A stretch of 64,000 bases of DNA, taken from assembly GCA_021186555.1 (NCBI GenBank), contig JAJKFL010000005.1, positions 41,195,135-41,259,134 of the forward strand, given 5' to 3'. This stretch comes from Reticulitermes speratus (lineage: Eukaryota; Arthropoda; Insecta; Blattodea; Rhinotermitidae). Made by a program: the position numbers and the translations under genes. Below the pieces are notes generated by a model. It was not told the origin of the DNA, ran no database searches, and saw only the letters and a program-made list of their open reading frames with translations. This document shows, piece after piece, positions 33,736 through 46,302 of the stretch (positions are counted from its first letter, which is position 1; every line of letters starts with the position of its first letter).

Positions 33736-35885
33736 CTACCTATCCGAACAGCACTGTGCGTTGTACACATCACGACCAAGGGGCACAGTTGAGTAAAAAA
33801 AAAGGAGGAGAAGTAAAGTACTTTAGTGGTCTGGATTTCGTCCGACGTAATGACGTGATCGTTGCCGAAATGATGAGGCGGTGTACGTTGCAACATCAGA
33901 GCATCTCTGAGCCTCCAGCATGAAGCTATGTCGTGTTACCTAACCGAAAATAAAACACTGTTTTGTGCTTAGAAGCCAGGCGCCACTCCACAGTTAAATG
34001 TTGTACTGCGTTACCGTATCAACTGTGGAGGTCATTTGGGAGTGAGGCAAACTCCTGGCTTAGACTTTGGTACAATACTTTAGTACGACGATGCATCAAC
34101 TGCTAAGGTCACTGAGCGCGTGCTATTACTGTCGGATACTTAGCACGAATCGCCTAAAAAGTAATTCTCTGTGAAACTAAGGTTGTCGTTTCGAAAGAAA
34201 ATATTCTGTGTGCGCTCATTGTTATGTAATGTATGAAACCAGAAGATGTACATTATATATAAGACATCAAACTTATTATGCTTATGTGTTCACAATCCTT
34301 CGCTTTCTTATCCTTTTAGCTTTCCATTTACTTCCTTGTTTGTTCTTCGTACTTTGCTTTTATATTTCATTATTTCTTTCTTTCACTCCGACTTTAACGC
34401 GTGCGCACTCCCGCGAAGCGCACACTCAGACTATTACGTCTTCCATTTGTCTGGGCTTCTATGTGCTTTATACAGCCCGAGAACCACTAATCGGATTTTC
34501 TTAAAATTCTGGTATTGAGGGTTTTAACTACAATTTCGCAGCTCACTGCAGTTCGGCCTAAAATTGGACAAAAGTGACGGACACACTTTACGACCCACAA
34601 GCGTTTCTGTGGGCATGTCGAGCGTAACTCGATGAATATTTGTCACGGGTAAAATTTGGAAAACCTTTGTAAAGTAGAATGAAGCATACGTTTTATGCTA
34701 AATACACCTTAGCCGTAAACCTTGTCATTTGCGATGTACTTAACACAGACGTGAATACAGGCCCTACGCGCCCAAATTTTTCTGTTCTTTTTTTATTTTT
34801 TCTGCTGGCCTCCTCCTTTCTTTATTTTCGTTGTTGATAGTTTCTTACTAAATATTTTGTTGCTCCCTTTATTTTCTCTTTCTGTGTTTTGTTTCATCTG
34901 TGTGTGCTTTTATCATTGTTTCTTTTTCTGCATGTCTTTCTCTGGTTGAGTAGACGAAGGAAGTCGCTGTTCGTGTATTTCCGCAAGATCGTTCTTGTGC
35001 TATATCTATCAAGCTCGACCTTCGACATTTGCGTGTGACTTCAGTTCCTGCTATCAGCCCTCTCTGAGACACGTGTCGAGTAGAGAACACGCTGTTTTGT
35101 ACACTGTATAAAGTTGTACCGGAATCTGTAATGTAACTTTCATTTAAAGCTATGAAGGAAACAGTTCAGTCACGTCTATATTTATTGGGTTTTTAATGCT
35201 ATTAACCATGAAAAAAAGGTTATCTTGAATTTGCGTGGTGAATTTATTTTTCGAATTTTGGTTCGTACGAACCTTTTTGTGTTATTGCAGATTTTTTCAT
35301 AGTGCCACCAAAGAGTATGAAACTTGGTATCTTACCTTGATGGAAGAAATTAAAACCCCTAAAATCAAACCCAGAAATGTCCATTCATGGCCGAAATTAC
35401 GTTATGTACGCCATTGTATTTGCGCAGAAATCGTTTCGAGCGTGTATAGTTTAATTATCAAAACCAACAAATTATCGCAATGTATAGCTGATCAAAATCA
35501 GTCGTTATAACAGTTATCTCCAGTTGCGCGCCAGGCGCACATGTGTCTATCTCCATATCAGTCAAACAAGGCGGTGCAAGACTGTCAGGGATCGTATCAG
35601 CTGTTAGCACAGCAAGCCTACTGAGGTTATTCATTAAAACCCTACAGTAGTATTAAAACGTTATGGAATTTTAAATTCTAAAATTTTTGAAGTGTATGTT
35701 AGGCGTTAATTGCAATATTGATTTATCATGGTGTTTATGTACTTATCCAGAATGGTGACAAATGTCACACATTTACAATAATATTGCTTCGTGTTCAAAT
35801 AACACACACTTTGATATATGTTACTATATATATATATATAGGCCTTTTAACATTTAGAACATAACTTTGTGTGCTGTTTAAACTT
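33736..35885. other. Upstream of the resilin-like gene; no other gene recognised
   Basis: AT-rich. Enhancers are likely somewhere here but none can be named. A (TA)n run lies at 35824-35840. Confidence 0.45.
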
Positions 35886-36285
35886 GAACACTTCGGAAAG
35901 TAGATCAAATACACCTTGCAAGTTTTGAAATTTGGTGCTGGAGAAAAATGGAGAAGGTCAGTTGGACCGATCGTGTAAAAAATGAAGAAGTAATACGTAG
36001 AGTCAAGGAGGAGAGCAACATCCTGCATACAATGAACAGAAGGAAGTCTAATTGGATTAGTCACATCTTGCACAGAAATTGCCTTATAAAACACGTGATT
36101 CAAGGAAAGAAGGATGGAAGTGACAGGAAGACGAGGAAGAAGACGTAAGCAGCTACTGATGACTTCAAGGAAACGAGAAGATCCTGGAAATTTAAAGAGG
36201 AAGCACTAGATCGCACTTTGGATAACTCGCTCTGGGAGAGGCTATGGACATGTTGTAAAAGAGACTACGTGATGAATGAATGAGA
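35886..36285 (+). pseudogene. LINE family 1 3' fragment, degenerate
   Basis: CACTTCGGAAAGTAGATCA onward matches the last 390 nt of the copy at 54.9-55.3 kb. Translation keeps MEKVSWTDRV, VKEESNILHT and HILHRN, with a frameshift near 36138. It ends GTGATGAATGAATGAG, so the 3' end is intact. 5' truncation is the usual outcome of target-primed reverse transcription. Confidence 0.85.
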
Positions 36286-38330
36286 ATGTAGGCTTATATA
36301 AGTTGTATTATTCTATTTGAAATTTTTCTCACTTAGGGAAAGCTGTTCACCCCTGTTCTATACGAAAAGATTTATTCATAGTATCCAGTACATCTGTGGG
36401 TTTGTACTTTATAATGACCTTCTAACTTATTTTTCTATGTTTATTTTACTCGATATGGAGTCACTGGATGTAATGTTATCGCTGTGCATCTAATCTGCTG
36501 CCATGACACCAACATAGCGCCCAGTGTGCAATTAAGTGCGCCTGTAATGACACTGTGAACTGTAACCTTTTACAACGCTTTACTTTTACGGGTTTTTGTT
36601 GCGAAATTAACTTGTTAATTAAAAGCGACATAAGCATTTTAAAGCAGTTAAAATGTTAACAAGTTTATACGGGAATCCACAAACAAAATATCCCAAGGAA
36701 ACCTGACACATTATGTCCAGCCTCGAGCTTTACTCAGTATTTCCTGCACAACAGTATATTTCTAATGTCCCTTCATCCCTTTTCCCTACTTCTCTCTCCC
36801 TTTTAATAACTTTTTCACCTTCTCGTACCTTTTTTATTCCCTCTTATCCTTATTTATGTTCTTCATCTGGTCTCATTCGCCTCCACCTTAGATGTTCACG
36901 TAACTCTTTGTGTTTTCTCTGTTCAGCAGGTACGTTTGCAGTTTGAATGTCGTCTTCAGTACAAATTGTACGAAAATAAAGGCCTGAAACAATGATCTAT
37001 TCATTAAACTGCTTTATCTAAGTGGCAAGGGCCAATATGTAAGCTGTGTGTTACCCTCTGTTCGAGACTAGCAGTTGACTCATCAGCTGAGTGTCTGAAT
37101 GATCCCATTCATTGGCTATACCCGTACGAAATGTGACGATTAAGTAGCTGGATTGGTGTGTTCGTGTAGCAATGTACGACACTGTTGGATCACTTGTCCA
37201 CATATTGCTTATTATCAAAAGCGTATCCAACAGAATTTATTCCTTTAAAACAAACATTAACTAAGGACTTGGCCTTCAATTGTGACATATTTGTGGTAAC
37301 GTATTTTTTTGGAAAAAATCAAATAAACGCTTCTTACTTATCATTTTCGGTAAAGACATTTTTAGCAAAAAAAAATAAAAAAATAAAAATAAAAATAAAG
37401 ATGTAACCAGTGCTGCAACACGCACCACACACCGCACACCGCACACCCGTGTATTCGCCTCAATGTAACTTGTCGGTACTTTTAAATTTTTAAGACTTAC
37501 TGACAACACAGTTAATAGAAACAGTCCGGTTATTTAATTGTCAGATCTCGTGCTTCGGAATGTCTAGACAAGCTCTAGAAAGTCCTAAGTAAATTGTACG
37601 CAAATGAATTGTTTACTTTCCTTGCACAATGAGTAGGAAGTGACTGCACTTAGACTAGGAGAGACTACGTTTAGCTGTCGTGTTTAGCTGTGAAACCGCT
37701 GAACTTGTGAAAATTGATACTGGAGCCTACAATAACATCTGTTGGGGACAATTTAATACTGGTTGGTGTCAGTTCGGTACAACTCGGCCTCAAATACATT
37801 AATCGTAAATGGAATTGCCTCTATTTCTTCAAATGTAGTTGATCGTATAAAAATCTTGTATATGGTATGTATATGTGCTTTATCAAAACTACAACTTTCT
37901 TAGAAGCCTTTTTCAGTATAATAAACATTTAACCTAATAGAAGGAAAACTGTTTCTACTTCAGCAGTTCTTTGTGGTATGATAGCTTTGTAAAAATGGGA
38001 TTTGTCTGAAGAAATAAGCATCAATCCAAATCAGGTATGATCAATTTTAAGACAGCATATGACACATATTTACATTCTGCTGCATTACACCTTTGTGCTC
38101 GTGCTGGTACCTCTTATCGGCTGCTAATTAAGTTGCGTTCCGCAGCGACTGGTATGCTAGGACATGGCGACACATGTCAAAGGTGTGAAGAAATGGAAAC
38201 ACTGGGCGAAATGAAGGAGAAGAACAGAATATTGGTAAAAGTTTGATGAAGAAGGAAGGGTGGTGGCTGCAGAATCTAAACAATGAGAAGTCTAAGACGA
38301 GTAACAGTAACTTAAACAAATGGAAGAACA
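36286..38330. other. No recognisable gene; A-rich run
   Basis: AT-rich. An A/AAAAAT run lies at 37366-37400. The frame at 38037-38246 begins with a string (INFKTAYD) faintly like the catalytic region of LINE reverse transcriptases but nothing around it supports that. Confidence 0.4.
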
Positions 38331-38332
38331 AA

Positions 38333-38598
38333 GGCCGTGCCATGGTTCAGGCGGTTAGTCGTCGGCCTCTCACCGCGGAGGCCCGGGTTCGGGTGGGATT
38401 TGTGGTGGACAAAGTGGCACTGGGACAGGTTTTTTTTTTTTTCCAGAGTACTTCGGTTTTTCCCTGTCAGTTTCATTCCACCAGTGTTCCATTACACGGA
38501 AAAACGAAAAAAACTAATCATCTTCATCACAGGTTTGCACAATAAGCCTTAAGGCTGCGGTGCGTCCGTAGCATCTGCTGCGGGCCCTTCACTACAAA
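38333..38598 (+). mobile_element. SINE family B
   Basis: Head GGCCGTGCCATGGTTCAGG with A-box, then GGCGGTTAGTCGTCGGCC and a B-box damaged by deletion (CCGGGTTCGGGTGGG). The body has GTGGACAAAGTGGCACTGG and a T-run, and the 3' part ends GCATCTGCTGCGGGCCCTTC followed by an A-rich tail (38587-38598). Confidence 0.85.
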
Positions 38599-41236
38599 AA
38601 AAAATTATGACGGCTCTTCAACGCGAACGTGGAGAATCTGTTTGTGGTTCGCTAAATGAATTAAACTAGCTGTCTTCACAAAAGAGAGAGCTATGCATAG
38701 GGTTATTAGTGCTAATAAATATTTGGATATTGAGAATGTTGCAAAAACAATCAATGTAATTTTTAATTGAATTTCTTCTGTCCACAGAATTAAAGAATGA
38801 AAAATAGTAAAGGTGATGGTTATTGTATTTTACCTGCGTTGAGAACAATAGGAGCATGTTTTGTTATTTGAAAACACAATATACACAATTAATTGATAAG
38901 CGTATTTTATTCAGGGGGCCGGGATAACATAGTAGGTACAGAGATTGGATGTCTACGGGATCGTGAAATGATAAATAATGATAAATGAAAGAAATTTAAG
39001 GTAATAAATATGAAACAAACAAAGGAAAATAACAATTTACACAGATTTATTAAATGATCCATTCATAAGTCAAGTAGTCTGGCATTTTTTCGTTGTTTTA
39101 TTTTATAACTACCTGCATTTATGCAGATATATTTATTCACTGATCTTGTTTCAACTTCAGAATTCATATAGAGTAAAATTATTGTTATAATTTTTGGTGT
39201 CATCAGAGCCAACGAATGTTGTCTGTTTCAAGTGATTAATCTGGAGCGTAGCTGACCTTAATAACACGTGATAGCTAATCAGTGTAACATTCTTCTCTCT
39301 AGATTTGAACTCGACACCTTCTGCATCAATTTCAAGTGCCTCAGATTTAGACCTACTGACTAAAGCCTGTATTATCGGTAGAGCTGTCAGGCAGGACTAT
39401 GTCGTTAGACCTTTGTTTTATAATTCGCCGTATAATTCACAGTGTGTAGGATCTTTCTTAAAAATCTGACTTATTTAGCAGGTTAAGAAACTCCATTCTT
39501 CCAGTAAAGCCGAAAGTTTACTATCTTTTTCAAAAATGCTTGCAACGGGATACTAAAAGGAGCCAAATAAAACAAGTATATACCCTTATGTTCTGTTTAC
39601 TGCAGGTACCGTTTTAAACTTTTAAGGACTGATTTTACCTAAACTATATACAAAATTGCAGTCCCTACCTTACAGAGAACACAGTTTGTGTCCATTACAC
39701 AAACCAGTCGGTTAAAGCTGTTTAGGGAAATGATCGGTGTTGAAAGTGAGGATCATGCGAAACACATAAATATGTACTTGTCAAAATGCAGAGCCTGGTA
39801 ATGTTACTGCAGGTGGTACACATAATTACCACTGTAGTTTGAAGACTCAAACTGTAATTTCGCGCCACAAAGTTCTGCGACTAAATTTCTGTATATTTTT
39901 CATGTCTGTCCACCAAGATTACAAGGTCCGCTCATCTTAACCTCGTTGATTTCATCACCCTAATTTATGGAGCGAAAAAAAATTGCGCTGATGATTTTAC
40001 AGTTGGTCTCATATTTATCTTTCTTAGTACAAAATATTTTCTTACACACTCTATTCTTTACTTATTTATTCCGTCACAGTGAAGGTGAATAAAGCGGGTG
40101 TCTTTGCGTTGCTCAGAGTAAGTGTTAATAACAACTTCCAACGTTTTTGCATTCATCGCTCATTTCTTGTTATCTCGAAAGCTTAGCTCAAGGGCACGGC
40201 TCTCACATCTCACATGTTCCAGACTCTTCACTTTCTTCCAATATCTGACTAATCAATTGTTGGTTTAACTTCCTGCAAATATCGTTGTACTGACGGCTGA
40301 TGCAACATGCAGAACATGCCCTGCCTCTAGTGGTGACATGGATCAGAAATCACACGTCATTCCTTTCAGTTCCTCTAGACCAGGCGGTCCGCTGTGTTCT
40401 TGCATAACTTCAAACTGCCCCTCCTGCGGGCTGTGAAACACTTTCTCATCCAAAATGGTGGTATAGTTGTTGCCGATACCGCTTCGTGTTCGGCCGATCC
40501 CAGTTTGACTCCTGGCTCGGCCGTCCTGACCTTTTTTGTGCTCCTCCTCCGTCTTACGAGGCGAATTCTGGTACATTACCTCTAAACAGGTTACGATCGC
40601 TTAATTATCCTTCCGTTTTAATAAGCCCACCACTTGATGACAAGTGCTTAGCGGATTGCGGTACCAGTATATTTCGATACTTCGGTTCCGGAGACACACT
40701 TTGTGAATTTTGTTCGGAACGCCTGCTGTTCTTAACGACATTTATGATTGCTTTCTTCGGTCACACCCTGATTTTACTGAAATGTCTTCTAATAGGCCAT
40801 GGCCGTCTTCTTCCTTAACCTTTTAAAGCATGGTGGTTGTTATATGTACAGTCAGGTTTAACGATAAAACTCTTTATTTTCCCCACAAATGTATTTATGT
40901 GTTTCATACTATCCTTGCAACAAACAGCAACTGTTTCGCTATGCAACATTCGTAGATTTTTTTATAACGGAAGCAAACTGTATTGTCTGTGAGGTATGAA
41001 ATAAGTCATTAGACTTAAAAGGGTTAAGTAACATCATTCAACAATAGTTACAGTTTAGAAAATGTTCTTATGTCATCGAAGAAGGAACTTTTGCTGAGCA
41101 GGCTAACGGAAGAATAACTTGTAGTCTGGAAGGAGCCAGTTAGAGTTTGGGCAGATCAGCTGCTTTTGTGCCTGATGTCCGCATTTATTACGCAAATGCG
41201 AAACTGGGCTATTGCAAACAAGTGCCAGTTTTTTAT
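38599..41236. other. No recognisable gene
   Basis: AT-rich. The minus-strand frame at 40343-40576 (77 codons, containing GQFEVMQEHSGPPGLEEL) looks slightly protein-like but I do not recognise it. Nothing else noted. Confidence 0.4.
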
Positions 41237-41239
41237 GGT

Positions 41240-41467
41240 GAAGGTCCCCGCAGCAGATGCTACGGATGCACCACAGCCTTGAGGTTTATTGCGCAATCCT
41301 GTGATAAAGATGATTAATTTTTTCGTTTTTTCTTGTAATGGAGTACCGGTGGAATGAGATTGACATGGGAAAACCGATGTACTCGGGGAAAAAATTGTCC
41401 CAGGGCTACTCTGTCCACCACAAATCCCACATGGACTGACCCGGGATCGAACCCGGACCTCCGAAGT
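41240..41467 (-). mobile_element. SINE family B, head truncated
   Basis: Minus orientation: CCCCGCAGCAGATGCTACGG at the left (3' part), TGTCCACCACAAATCCCACA, then the B-box CGGGTTCGATCCCGGG (about 41441-41456). The A-box end is missing beyond 41467. Confidence 0.8.
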
Positions 41468-42609
41468 CCCAGTTTACTTATTTGGCTGAACATTTTTTAA
41501 GGAAATTGTTTATTTTAATAAGAACTTTATATTCGTCTTGTTATTCTGTATTTACCACAAATAATGTTGCTCAAGGCAAGTGAATTTTATCCACAAAAAT
41601 TTCGTGACCAATACGGTTTTACGAACAGCTGTTTGTAAATTATCGCTTAGACACATTCTATGCAAATGCAATATGTCTATATAACACGGTTTCTCAAGAC
41701 AGAATTAGATCACCTGCAGAATCTGGGTCAGCTCGTAATGCCGTACGCAGACATTTGTATAGATGAAATATCTTGTTTAATGCACTCTGGCCTCCAGACT
41801 AGATGGTGTGTTCACGTGCAGTTTTAAACGCTAACCACAGCGTCGTCTTAAGAATTACGCATTTTATATCTGTTATTGCTACACTGAGCTTATCAACTAT
41901 TGAGAGCATATTAATAACAACAGGTAACACCTGCTTTAACATTTAAGAATTTGCATTTTTCCTATAGAATGTATTTATGTGTTTCTTATCATTCTAAGAA
42001 TAAACAACAATCATTTTTATGTTCGGTACTGACGACTCTTTCTTGTAATCAGAAATGTAAATGTTTACTCTATGGTAGAAAATCAGTTTTAGGGCAATTC
42101 GCAAAGTTTAAAAAATTTCCTGTTATAGTCGCCATGTCTGTTCGTCCGTCCATCCGTTAGCATGGAACAACTCGGCTCCCTTTTGAGGGATTTTCATGAA
42201 AGGTTGTGTTCGAGGATTTTAATAAAATCTGTCGAGAAATTCAAGTTTGGTTAAAATCGGAAAAAATAGCCACTTTACACCAAGACCTTCTTACATTTAT
42301 AACCACTTCGGTCATAAATATTACTATGGTTACCTTCGATATCAATCGATAACAAAAGTAATAGATAGTGATCGATGAAAGTTGCCTTATTTCGTCATAG
42401 CTCGGAATAGATAGAATGGTCATGAATGATAAATTGTACAGGATATGGGAGGAAGTTGTCGTTTATTTTGAAGAAGGTAGCGAGAAAAACCACAGAAAGC
42501 CTCAGTCAAGATAGCTATTTTGTGGACTGAGAATCGAGCCCGATACATTCTCCTGACCTCAACTTTTTTTCCTACTTAACATTGTATTTACCGTGCATTT
42601 TCAATTAAG
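41468..42609. other. No recognisable gene
   Basis: AT-rich. The stretch 42129-42260 (GTCTGTTCGTCCGTCCATCC, then AACAACTCGGCTCCCTTTTG) resembles a kind of dispersed repeat seen in arthropod genomes, but no second copy is in the window. Confidence 0.4.
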
Positions 42610-42741
42610 ATATGTTCAATAAACACCAACTAATGCACATAAACTTTTTTCACAATAGTTTATTCTTACAATTCCCCTCTTGTAAGAATAAACTATTGCG
42701 AAAAAAGTTTATGTGCATTAGTTGGTGTTTATTGAACATAT
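42610..42741. mobile_element. Hairpin (foldback) MITE with 62-bp arms
   Basis: Left arm 42610-42671 and right arm 42680-42741 are reverse complements at 61 of 62 positions (one A/G difference near 42652), separated by an 8-nt loop TTCCCCTC. The termini read TATGTTCAATAAACACC and its complement, so a TA target site with termini TGTTCAATAAACACC is possible. That would fit a Tc1/mariner-mobilised miniature element. No coding capacity. The near identity of the arms indicates recent origin or gene conversion. Confidence 0.85.
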
Positions 42742-42744
42742 TTT

Positions 42745-43154
42745 TTTCCTACATTCTAAGTTGTTCTTTGGCAGCAGAAGACGGACACGAACAGTGTTGT
42801 GGCCTTTCTTGTCACAATTGTTACGAAGATTTTAAAGACTGTAATCTTGTAGGCGGATATACCGTTATGCTGAGACGATAATAACCCTTGGCGCTGTCTG
42901 TCGGAGCATTCATACGCGTGTAAACAGCGCTATACGTTGAAGGATACGAATACAACTGTGACGGAACTGCTTCAGTTTCAACCTCACTCTTACACATGAA
43001 CAGCCAATCAATCCCAACTTGGTATTTCATTACAGGGCCCAGCACTTTTTCACATTTTATGAAGAACATAAGATAATCATTATGTCCTTATGTAACCTAT
43101 ATGCAGTATGTAGTCTTATAAGCGTGTCTATGTGTGTGAATATTCTGATTTTTA
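42745..43154. other. No recognisable gene
   Basis: Unique-looking; short frames only. Confidence 0.4.
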
Positions 43155-43421
43155 TGGAGGCCCTATTATATGTAGCGCAACAGCCCAACTCAGGCGTAGG
43201 CCGCCTCGTTGTTGAGGTTTGTAGATTACACACAGACACACACGCACAGACCCGGTAGGACTCCTCTGAACGAGTGATCAGCCAGTCGCAGAGGCCGCTA
43301 CCTACGCAACACACAACAGACACAAGAGACGAATATCCATGCCCTCAGCGGGATTCGAACCAGTAATCCCAGCAATCGAACGGTCGCAGATTGCATGGCT
43401 ACCGGGATCGGCCGCTGCCAC
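43155..43421 (-). mobile_element. SINE family C
   Basis: Minus orientation: head GGCCGATCCCGGTAGCC at the right end, B-box region GGTTCGAATCCCGC, GGCATGGATATTCGTCTC, GAGGAGTCCTACCGGGTC and a final GAGGCGGCCTACGCCTG block. Same layout as 62.8 kb. Confidence 0.85.
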
Positions 43422-43720
43422 ATGTAGATAGTGTTTACAATCTTTATTTTCTAATATGACTGCCTACAGTTACGTATAATAAATGTTATTGGTTCCGACT
43501 GAAATCTCGGTTGAGCATAGGTCATAACTCCATGAGAACACCAAACTGTCTTCATTTGGTATAGATAATAATTACTGATTTTTTATTTTTATGTATTTTA
43601 TATGCCTATATACTGTGTTTAGTTACTGCGAAAAATTAACTGCTATTTAACAAATTTTGGACGCGATCACATCCACACGTTTCGGTTCCAGATTTATGCT
43701 ACATCGTGGGATAAAATCTA
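43422..43720. other. Noncoding; one eroded CGAAACGTGT motif
   Basis: On the minus strand AACCGAAACGTGTGG (near 43675) resembles the 3' half of the hammerhead-like motifs, but the CTGANGA half is unrecognisable. Confidence 0.3.
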
Positions 43721-43721
43721 T

Positions 43722-44032
43722 TACGTAGAGGTGAAGTCCCCGTGCTTAGTTATACTCCAGGCCATCCAGGGATATAGGGGAGTGAAAGGGGACTCCATGC
43801 ATTCTTAAACCAGACACTAGATAGAGGTGAGTGCTTAGCTTCACGCCTCGACCTTTTTGTCACCTGAATGTAGCCCCTGATTTACACTCAGTAGGACCCT
43901 AGGGGCCGCAGAGCCGGTCTGAACGCTTTGGGGAATAAACAAGTCTCTTGCTTCTGCGAATTCTAACGCCGATTGGCCGATTGTTCGGCCCCCTAGACTA
44001 GTCACTATAACAAACGAGCTATCTCAGCAGTG
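43722..44032 (-). mobile_element. SINE family A, full-length, diverged
   Basis: Minus orientation, from head GCTGAGATAGCTCGTTTG near 44032 through GCCGGCTCTG-type middle to the tail near AGGCCATCCAGGGATATAGG. Longer body than the other copies (about 310 bp) with duplicated CT-rich segments. Confidence 0.75.
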
Positions 44033-44918
44033 AAACTCACTAAACCATAGCTGAATTAATTATTCAACACTTGTACGTCATTGCTTAACGGAGTTCAGTC
44101 TATGTTGTGCTTATAGATACCAGTGATCGTGTTACATTCGTCTCTTCCCTATTGGCACATTGTACTGCACTATAATGTATTAAAATATTACACTTATCGA
44201 GTTTAGTTTCATTTTAACTTTAGTAATTGCGTAGGTGATGTTGCTTTGTCCATTAACTACAAATTGCCAACTCTTTGAAACTGCACATGTAACTTGTGAA
44301 TAATTTGTGCTTCGTAAAGGACAGCTATATGGAACACTGTTCTCAACTAAGCCTCTTTAAGTTTCGATTATGATCTTTATAGGGTATATGCAAGAATAAT
44401 GATTTATTGCCGACAGACTGTGACGTGAAACCTTCTAAAGAGGTGGACAGGCTATAATTTACACAGTTTCTTTTGTAAAGCACCCCTTGGCTCTGTAGTC
44501 TCTCTTCCACTCCAAACGTCAAAGCTATATTTATGCTTACAGTGAAGACTGTGTTGGTGAAGTGTCGTTATTTAAACTGCAATATATTGGTATTTGCTAC
44601 TATGCACATGAGAGTTACAGAGCGTTAGAAGCATAGGCCTACCGTAAATCCCAGGAATGTTTTTGAAATGTGCGCCTAACAGAAACTGGTACATTACATA
44701 ACGCATACTTCTGGCCCCTGCTGACCGAAATATTAATTTCAGCTGTAAATTATCTTCATTTTTAATTAGATGATGAGGTGGACGGGACAGGCAGTACAGA
44801 TACATGGGAGAAATGAAAAAAATATGCGACAAAATATTTGGCCAATAAACCCGAAGGGGAGAGAACATAAATTTTATGCTTAGGTACGAGAAGAAATGAG
44901 GTGTAAGGAGCTAGACTA
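44033..44918. other. No recognisable gene
   Basis: AT-rich noncoding sequence. Confidence 0.5.
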
Positions 44919-44920
44919 GG

Positions 44921-45384
44921 CCGTGCCATGGCTCAGGCGGTTAGTCGCCGGCCTCCCACCGCGGAGGCCCGGATTCGATCCCGGCCGATCCCAGTGGCCG
45001 TGCGGTCTAAGGCGTGGGTCTGCGGCCGCTCGCTTACTAGGATCGTGGGTTCGAATCCCACTGGGGGCATGGATGTTTGTGTTGTGTTGTAAAAGACGGT
45101 TGTGGACCGTAAGTGACATGAAAGGACGAAAAAGAATTAATACAGAACAAAAATGGATCAAAGGGGAAAACCCAGGAATTAGTAAAAAAAAAAAAAATCC
45201 CGGGTCAGTCGATGCGGGATTTGTGGTGGACAAAGTGGCACTGGGACACTTTTTTTCCCGAGTAGTTCGGTTTTTCCCTGCCATTTTCATTCCACCGGTG
45301 CTCCATTACTTGGAAAAACGAAAAAAAAAATAATTATCTTCATCACAGGGTTACACAATAAGCCTTAAGTCTGCGGTGCGGAGG
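44921..45384 (+). mobile_element. SINE family B interrupted by SINE family C
   Basis: The head (GGCCGTGCCATGGCTCAGG, starting 44919) and B-box (GGATTCGATCCCGG) end at 44984. The rest resumes at 45198 (TCCCGGGTCAGTCGATGC) and runs to the GCCTTAAGTCTGCGGTGCGG tail. The whole is flanked by a 9-bp target duplication TAGACTAGG (44912-44920 and 45385-45393). Its first bases overlap the left duplication copy, so the exact 5' base is uncertain by two. Confidence 0.88.
44985..45196 (+). mobile_element. SINE family C nested in SINE family B
   Basis: CCGATCCCAGTGGCCGTGCG begins a class II tRNA-like head (GGTCTAAGGCG A-box arm, GTGGGTTCGAATCCCACTGG B-box), followed by a body unlike other C copies and a 14-base A tail. 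A 7-bp target duplication ATCCCGG lies at 44978-44984 and 45197-45203. The head is very close to an intact Leu/Ser tRNA, hinting at youth. Confidence 0.88.
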
Positions 45385-45393
45385 TAGACTAGG

Positions 45394-46017
45394 TTGCTGT
45401 CGCTTAATATAAGAACAAACTGCGCGTCCTTATGATAACTGTAATGAATCTTTGGATTTTGTGGACGGTGGAAATTGTAAATTTTGTCACTGTTTTCATG
45501 TGAATAAGCACTTGCTCCACGAGGTTACCAGAATTGAGCACGATATACGAGAAAGCAGATGTGAGGCAGGGCACTGCTGCGTCCTGAAGCTTCTGGTTGC
45601 TGAGGGAGTATTCAGTACCGAAGTTATCGTCAGTATTCTGCAGTGGTCAAAAATACTCTTGTCAAGGCGCAACACCCTTGAACGTTTTACGCAGTTACTG
45701 GAATACCATAAATCTGTCCTTGACGCTGCCAAGACTGAAGCGTCGCGCATTGCTACTTCTGATCCAGACATTTGCTGTTTCGAGACACATACTCTCTAAC
45801 AAGTTCTGGCAATGGGTCAACATTTTCCTCCGATATAGCTCCTTCTTAGCTTCACGTGAGTTTTCATATATCTTGATCACTGAAGGAGTTAGTTTTAGGC
45901 CAGTTATTGCGGCTGGGGAAGTGTTTAAGAGACATCCCTAGCAACGACTGGCCTGCATTTATGCGATCAGTGTTCCAATAATTTGCTTGCCCACTAACCC
46001 TAGTGCACGCTTCTTTT
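45394..46017. other. Unrecognised stretch with one long open frame
   Basis: A plus-strand frame at 45452-45799 (115 codons, with Cys/His-rich NCKFCHCFHVNKH near its start) is more protein-like than most here, but I do not recognise it. No splice or promoter context supports it. It could be an eroded transposon segment. Confidence 0.25.
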
Positions 46018-46020
46018 TTA

Positions 46021-46302
46021 GAAGGGCCCCGCAGCAGAAGCTACGGACGCACCGCAGCCTTAAGGCTAATTGTGCAACCCTTGTGATGAAGATGAAGAGG
46101 AATATAATCAGTTTTTTTCATTTTTCCAAGTAATGGAGCACCGGTGGAACGAAATTGACAGGGGAAAACCGAAGTATTCGGGGAGAAACCTGTCCCAGTG
46201 CCACTTTGCGCACCACAAATCCCACATGGACTGACCCTGGACCGAAAACGGGCCTCTGCGGTGGGAGGCCGACGACTAACCGCTTGAGCCATGGCACGGC
46301 CG
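46021..46302 (-). mobile_element. SINE family B
   Basis: Minus orientation, complete: GGGCCCCGCAGCAGAAGC at the left, GAAATTGACAGGGGAAAACC, CACCACAAATCCCACATGG, an altered B-box, and the head complement GAGCCATGGCACGGCC at the right. Confidence 0.88.

Noticed and set aside
38037..38246. INFKTAYD string as a reverse-transcriptase motif
   Set aside because: Only a few residues match; no flanking motifs in any frame.
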